Assembly (NCBI GenBank): GCA_030017395.1
Contig: JASEIZ010000162.1
Location: 1-5,087, forward strand
Direction of reading: 5' to 3'
DNA length: 5,087 bases
Source: Desulfobacterales bacterium
GTDB lineage: Bacteria; Desulfobacterota; Desulfobacteria; Desulfobacterales; ETH-SRB1
Shown one piece after another: positions 4,095-5,087 of the stretch. The position numbers and the translations under genes are program-made. Within the stretch, counting starts at the first letter, position 1; each line of letters begins with the position of its first letter. Under the pieces are notes generated by a model. That model was not told the DNA's origin and did not search any database. It saw only the letters and a program-made list of their open reading frames with translations.

Positions 4095-5087
4095 CTATCT
4101 ACCTGAATTGTGTTCTTCGTGGTCTTTGTGGTAAAAAATTATAGACATTGCTGCGTCAAAAACCTGATCAACAGTGATCTGTTTCATGCATTCAATTGTT
4201 TTGCACTGCCTTTTAAAACAGGGGCTGCATTCCAGATCTGCCCTGATAATTGTATGACCAGGCCCAAACGGACCGGTTCTCCACGGCGCTGTGGGTCCGA
4301 AAAGAGCCACAACAGGCGTTCCCACAGCTGCGGCTAAATGCATTGGGCCTGTGTCGGTCGAAACAACAATAGATGCTTTTTCATAAAGCGCAGCCAATGT
4401 TTTCAGGTCTGTCCTGCCTGCAAGATTGGCGGCCCCGGCTTTCATGTTTGAAATAATATTCTCAATTGCTTCGCTGTCTTCACGGCTTCCTGTAAAAATT
4501 ACATCAGCATTTGCCTGCTTGATAAACCTGTCTGTAAGGTTTGCAAATTTCAGATTATCCCATAGTTTTGTTTCCCATTTTGCCACTGGATTTATTGCAA
4601 CAAGAAGTTTTGGCGTTTTTATGCCGCAGTCAATCAGCAGATTATTTGCAGCATTGTGATCCTGGTCTGAAATCGGAACATTAAATACAGCTTCACGAGA
4701 ATGAATTCCTATGGATTCTAAAAGCATCATACCTCTGGTCAGAGCGTGAACCTCCATGTCAACCGGCTTAATACGTTCATTTAAGAACATATAACTGTGT
4801 TCCTGGTGTTCCATGCCTTTGTCAAAACCGATTTTTCGCTCTCCCCTGGCCAGCGCTATTAAAACCCCGCTTTTAAGCAGAGCCTGGAAATCGAGTATCA
4901 GATCATATCGAGTGTCCCGCAGCTCTTTAATAAAACCGCATGCCTCTTTGATGTTTTTAAGGAAGAAACGCCCCGCAAGCCCTTTCAGCCATGTCTTTCT
5001 TTTTGAAACAATTATTCTATCAAGCGCTTTATGGCCTTTAATAACGCTATGTGCAGCCTCTTCCACAAGCCATGTAATATGTGCGTC
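4095..5087 (-). CDS. GT9 lipopolysaccharide heptosyltransferase, 5'-partial
   Basis: The enzyme transfers heptose from an ADP-heptose-type donor to the LPS inner core at the cytoplasmic face of the inner membrane. About 330 residues are visible. The frame stays open to the window edge: the seven codons beyond the GTG at 5066 read DAHITWL, which together with VEEAAH is the normal GT9 interior, so that GTG is an internal Val and the true start lies outside. Motifs, numbered from the edge: DFQALLKSG (66-74); NPVAKWETKLW (166-176); FTGS (198-201); STDTGPMHLAAAVGTP (243-258, the family's sugar-nucleotide site); and four cysteines at 287, 290, 295 and 300 in the CSPC...CKTIECM segment. The last residues, HKDHEEHNSGR, are encoded by a short repeat. 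WaaC versus WaaF type cannot be decided. Confidence 0.93.
   Translation of the reverse strand, partial: DAHITWLVEEAAHSVIKGHKALDRIIVSKRKTWLKGLAGRFFLKNIKEACGFIKELRDTRYDLILDFQALLKSGVLIALARGERKIGFDKGMEHQEHSYMFLNERIKPVDMEVHALTRGMMLLESIGIHSREAVFNVPISDQDHNAANNLLIDCGIKTPKLLVAINPVAKWETKLWDNLKFANLTDRFIKQANADVIFTGSREDSEAIENIISNMKAGAANLAGRTDLKTLAALYEKASIVVSTDTGPMHLAAAVGTPVVALFGPTAPWRTGPFGPGHTIIRADLECSPCFKRQCKTIECMKQITVDQVFDAAMSIIFYHKDHEEHNSGR
4106..4136. repeat. CCACRAAGA repeat inside the 3' end of the GT9 gene
   Basis: On the minus strand the 9-bp units CCACAAAGA and CCACGAAGA are followed by a shortened ACACAA. The array is read in frame as YHKDHEEHN just before the GT9 stop codon. Near relatives of this motif are, from memory, dispersed in environmental genomes, usually between genes. 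Here it forms coding sequence. Confidence 0.7.

Noticed and set aside
548..4136. CRISPR array
   Set aside because: Repeat units are only 7-9 bp, abut directly without spacers and differ between loci.
5064..5066. GTG at 5066 as the start of the GT9 gene
   Set aside because: The upstream in-frame codons DAHITWL continue the conserved GT9 sequence to the window edge, so this is an internal valine.

Overview
The window reads as a piece of chromosome from a Gram-negative environmental bacterium. The Gram-negative call rests on a heptosyltransferase-type (GT9) lipopolysaccharide enzyme. The style of the two sugar transferases, the AT-leaning composition and the repeat-filled spacers would suit a Desulfobacterota (deltaproteobacterial) genome, but that is an impression and the taxon is not proven. 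All six real genes lie on the minus strand, so transcription runs from the right edge to the left edge.

Layout in the direction of transcription. (1) 5087-4095: the C-terminal part of a GT9 lipopolysaccharide heptosyltransferase; the start is outside the window. (2) 3955-3368: a complete type II toxin-antitoxin pair, higB (mRNA-cleaving toxin) then higA (HTH antitoxin). It has its own strong promoter with a 21-bp dyad operator between the -35 and -10 boxes. (3) 3255-2335: a complete GT2 glycosyltransferase of the rhamnosyltransferase-like type. (4) 2334-1861: a 474-bp gene-free stretch packed with palindromes and short repeats. (5) 1860-598: aroA (EPSP synthase). (6) 523-8: aroK (shikimate kinase), 74 bp after aroA.

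How the genes fit together. AroK makes shikimate-3-phosphate and AroA joins it to phosphoenolpyruvate, so these two catalyse consecutive steps of the shikimate pathway and are probably co-transcribed. The GT9 and GT2 enzymes probably build the lipopolysaccharide core or a surface polysaccharide, and higBA has been set down between them as a self-contained module. The toxin appears to have almost no mRNA leader and no Shine-Dalgarno site, while the antitoxin has an excellent one that overlaps the toxin's stop codon. This arrangement would favour antitoxin synthesis.

The least ordinary aspect is outside the genes. Every spacer carries at least one short tandem repeat with a unit of 7 to 9 bp, and the unit differs between spacers. 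The big spacer also holds a paired inverted REP-like element (2018-2097), an 81-bp GC-rich imperfect hairpin (2189-2269) and a perfect 13-bp stem-loop (1913-1945). One repeat runs into a gene and supplies the C-terminal residues of the GT9 protein. I found no tRNA, rRNA, CRISPR array, transposase or convincing intrinsic terminator, and no clearly new multi-gene system.
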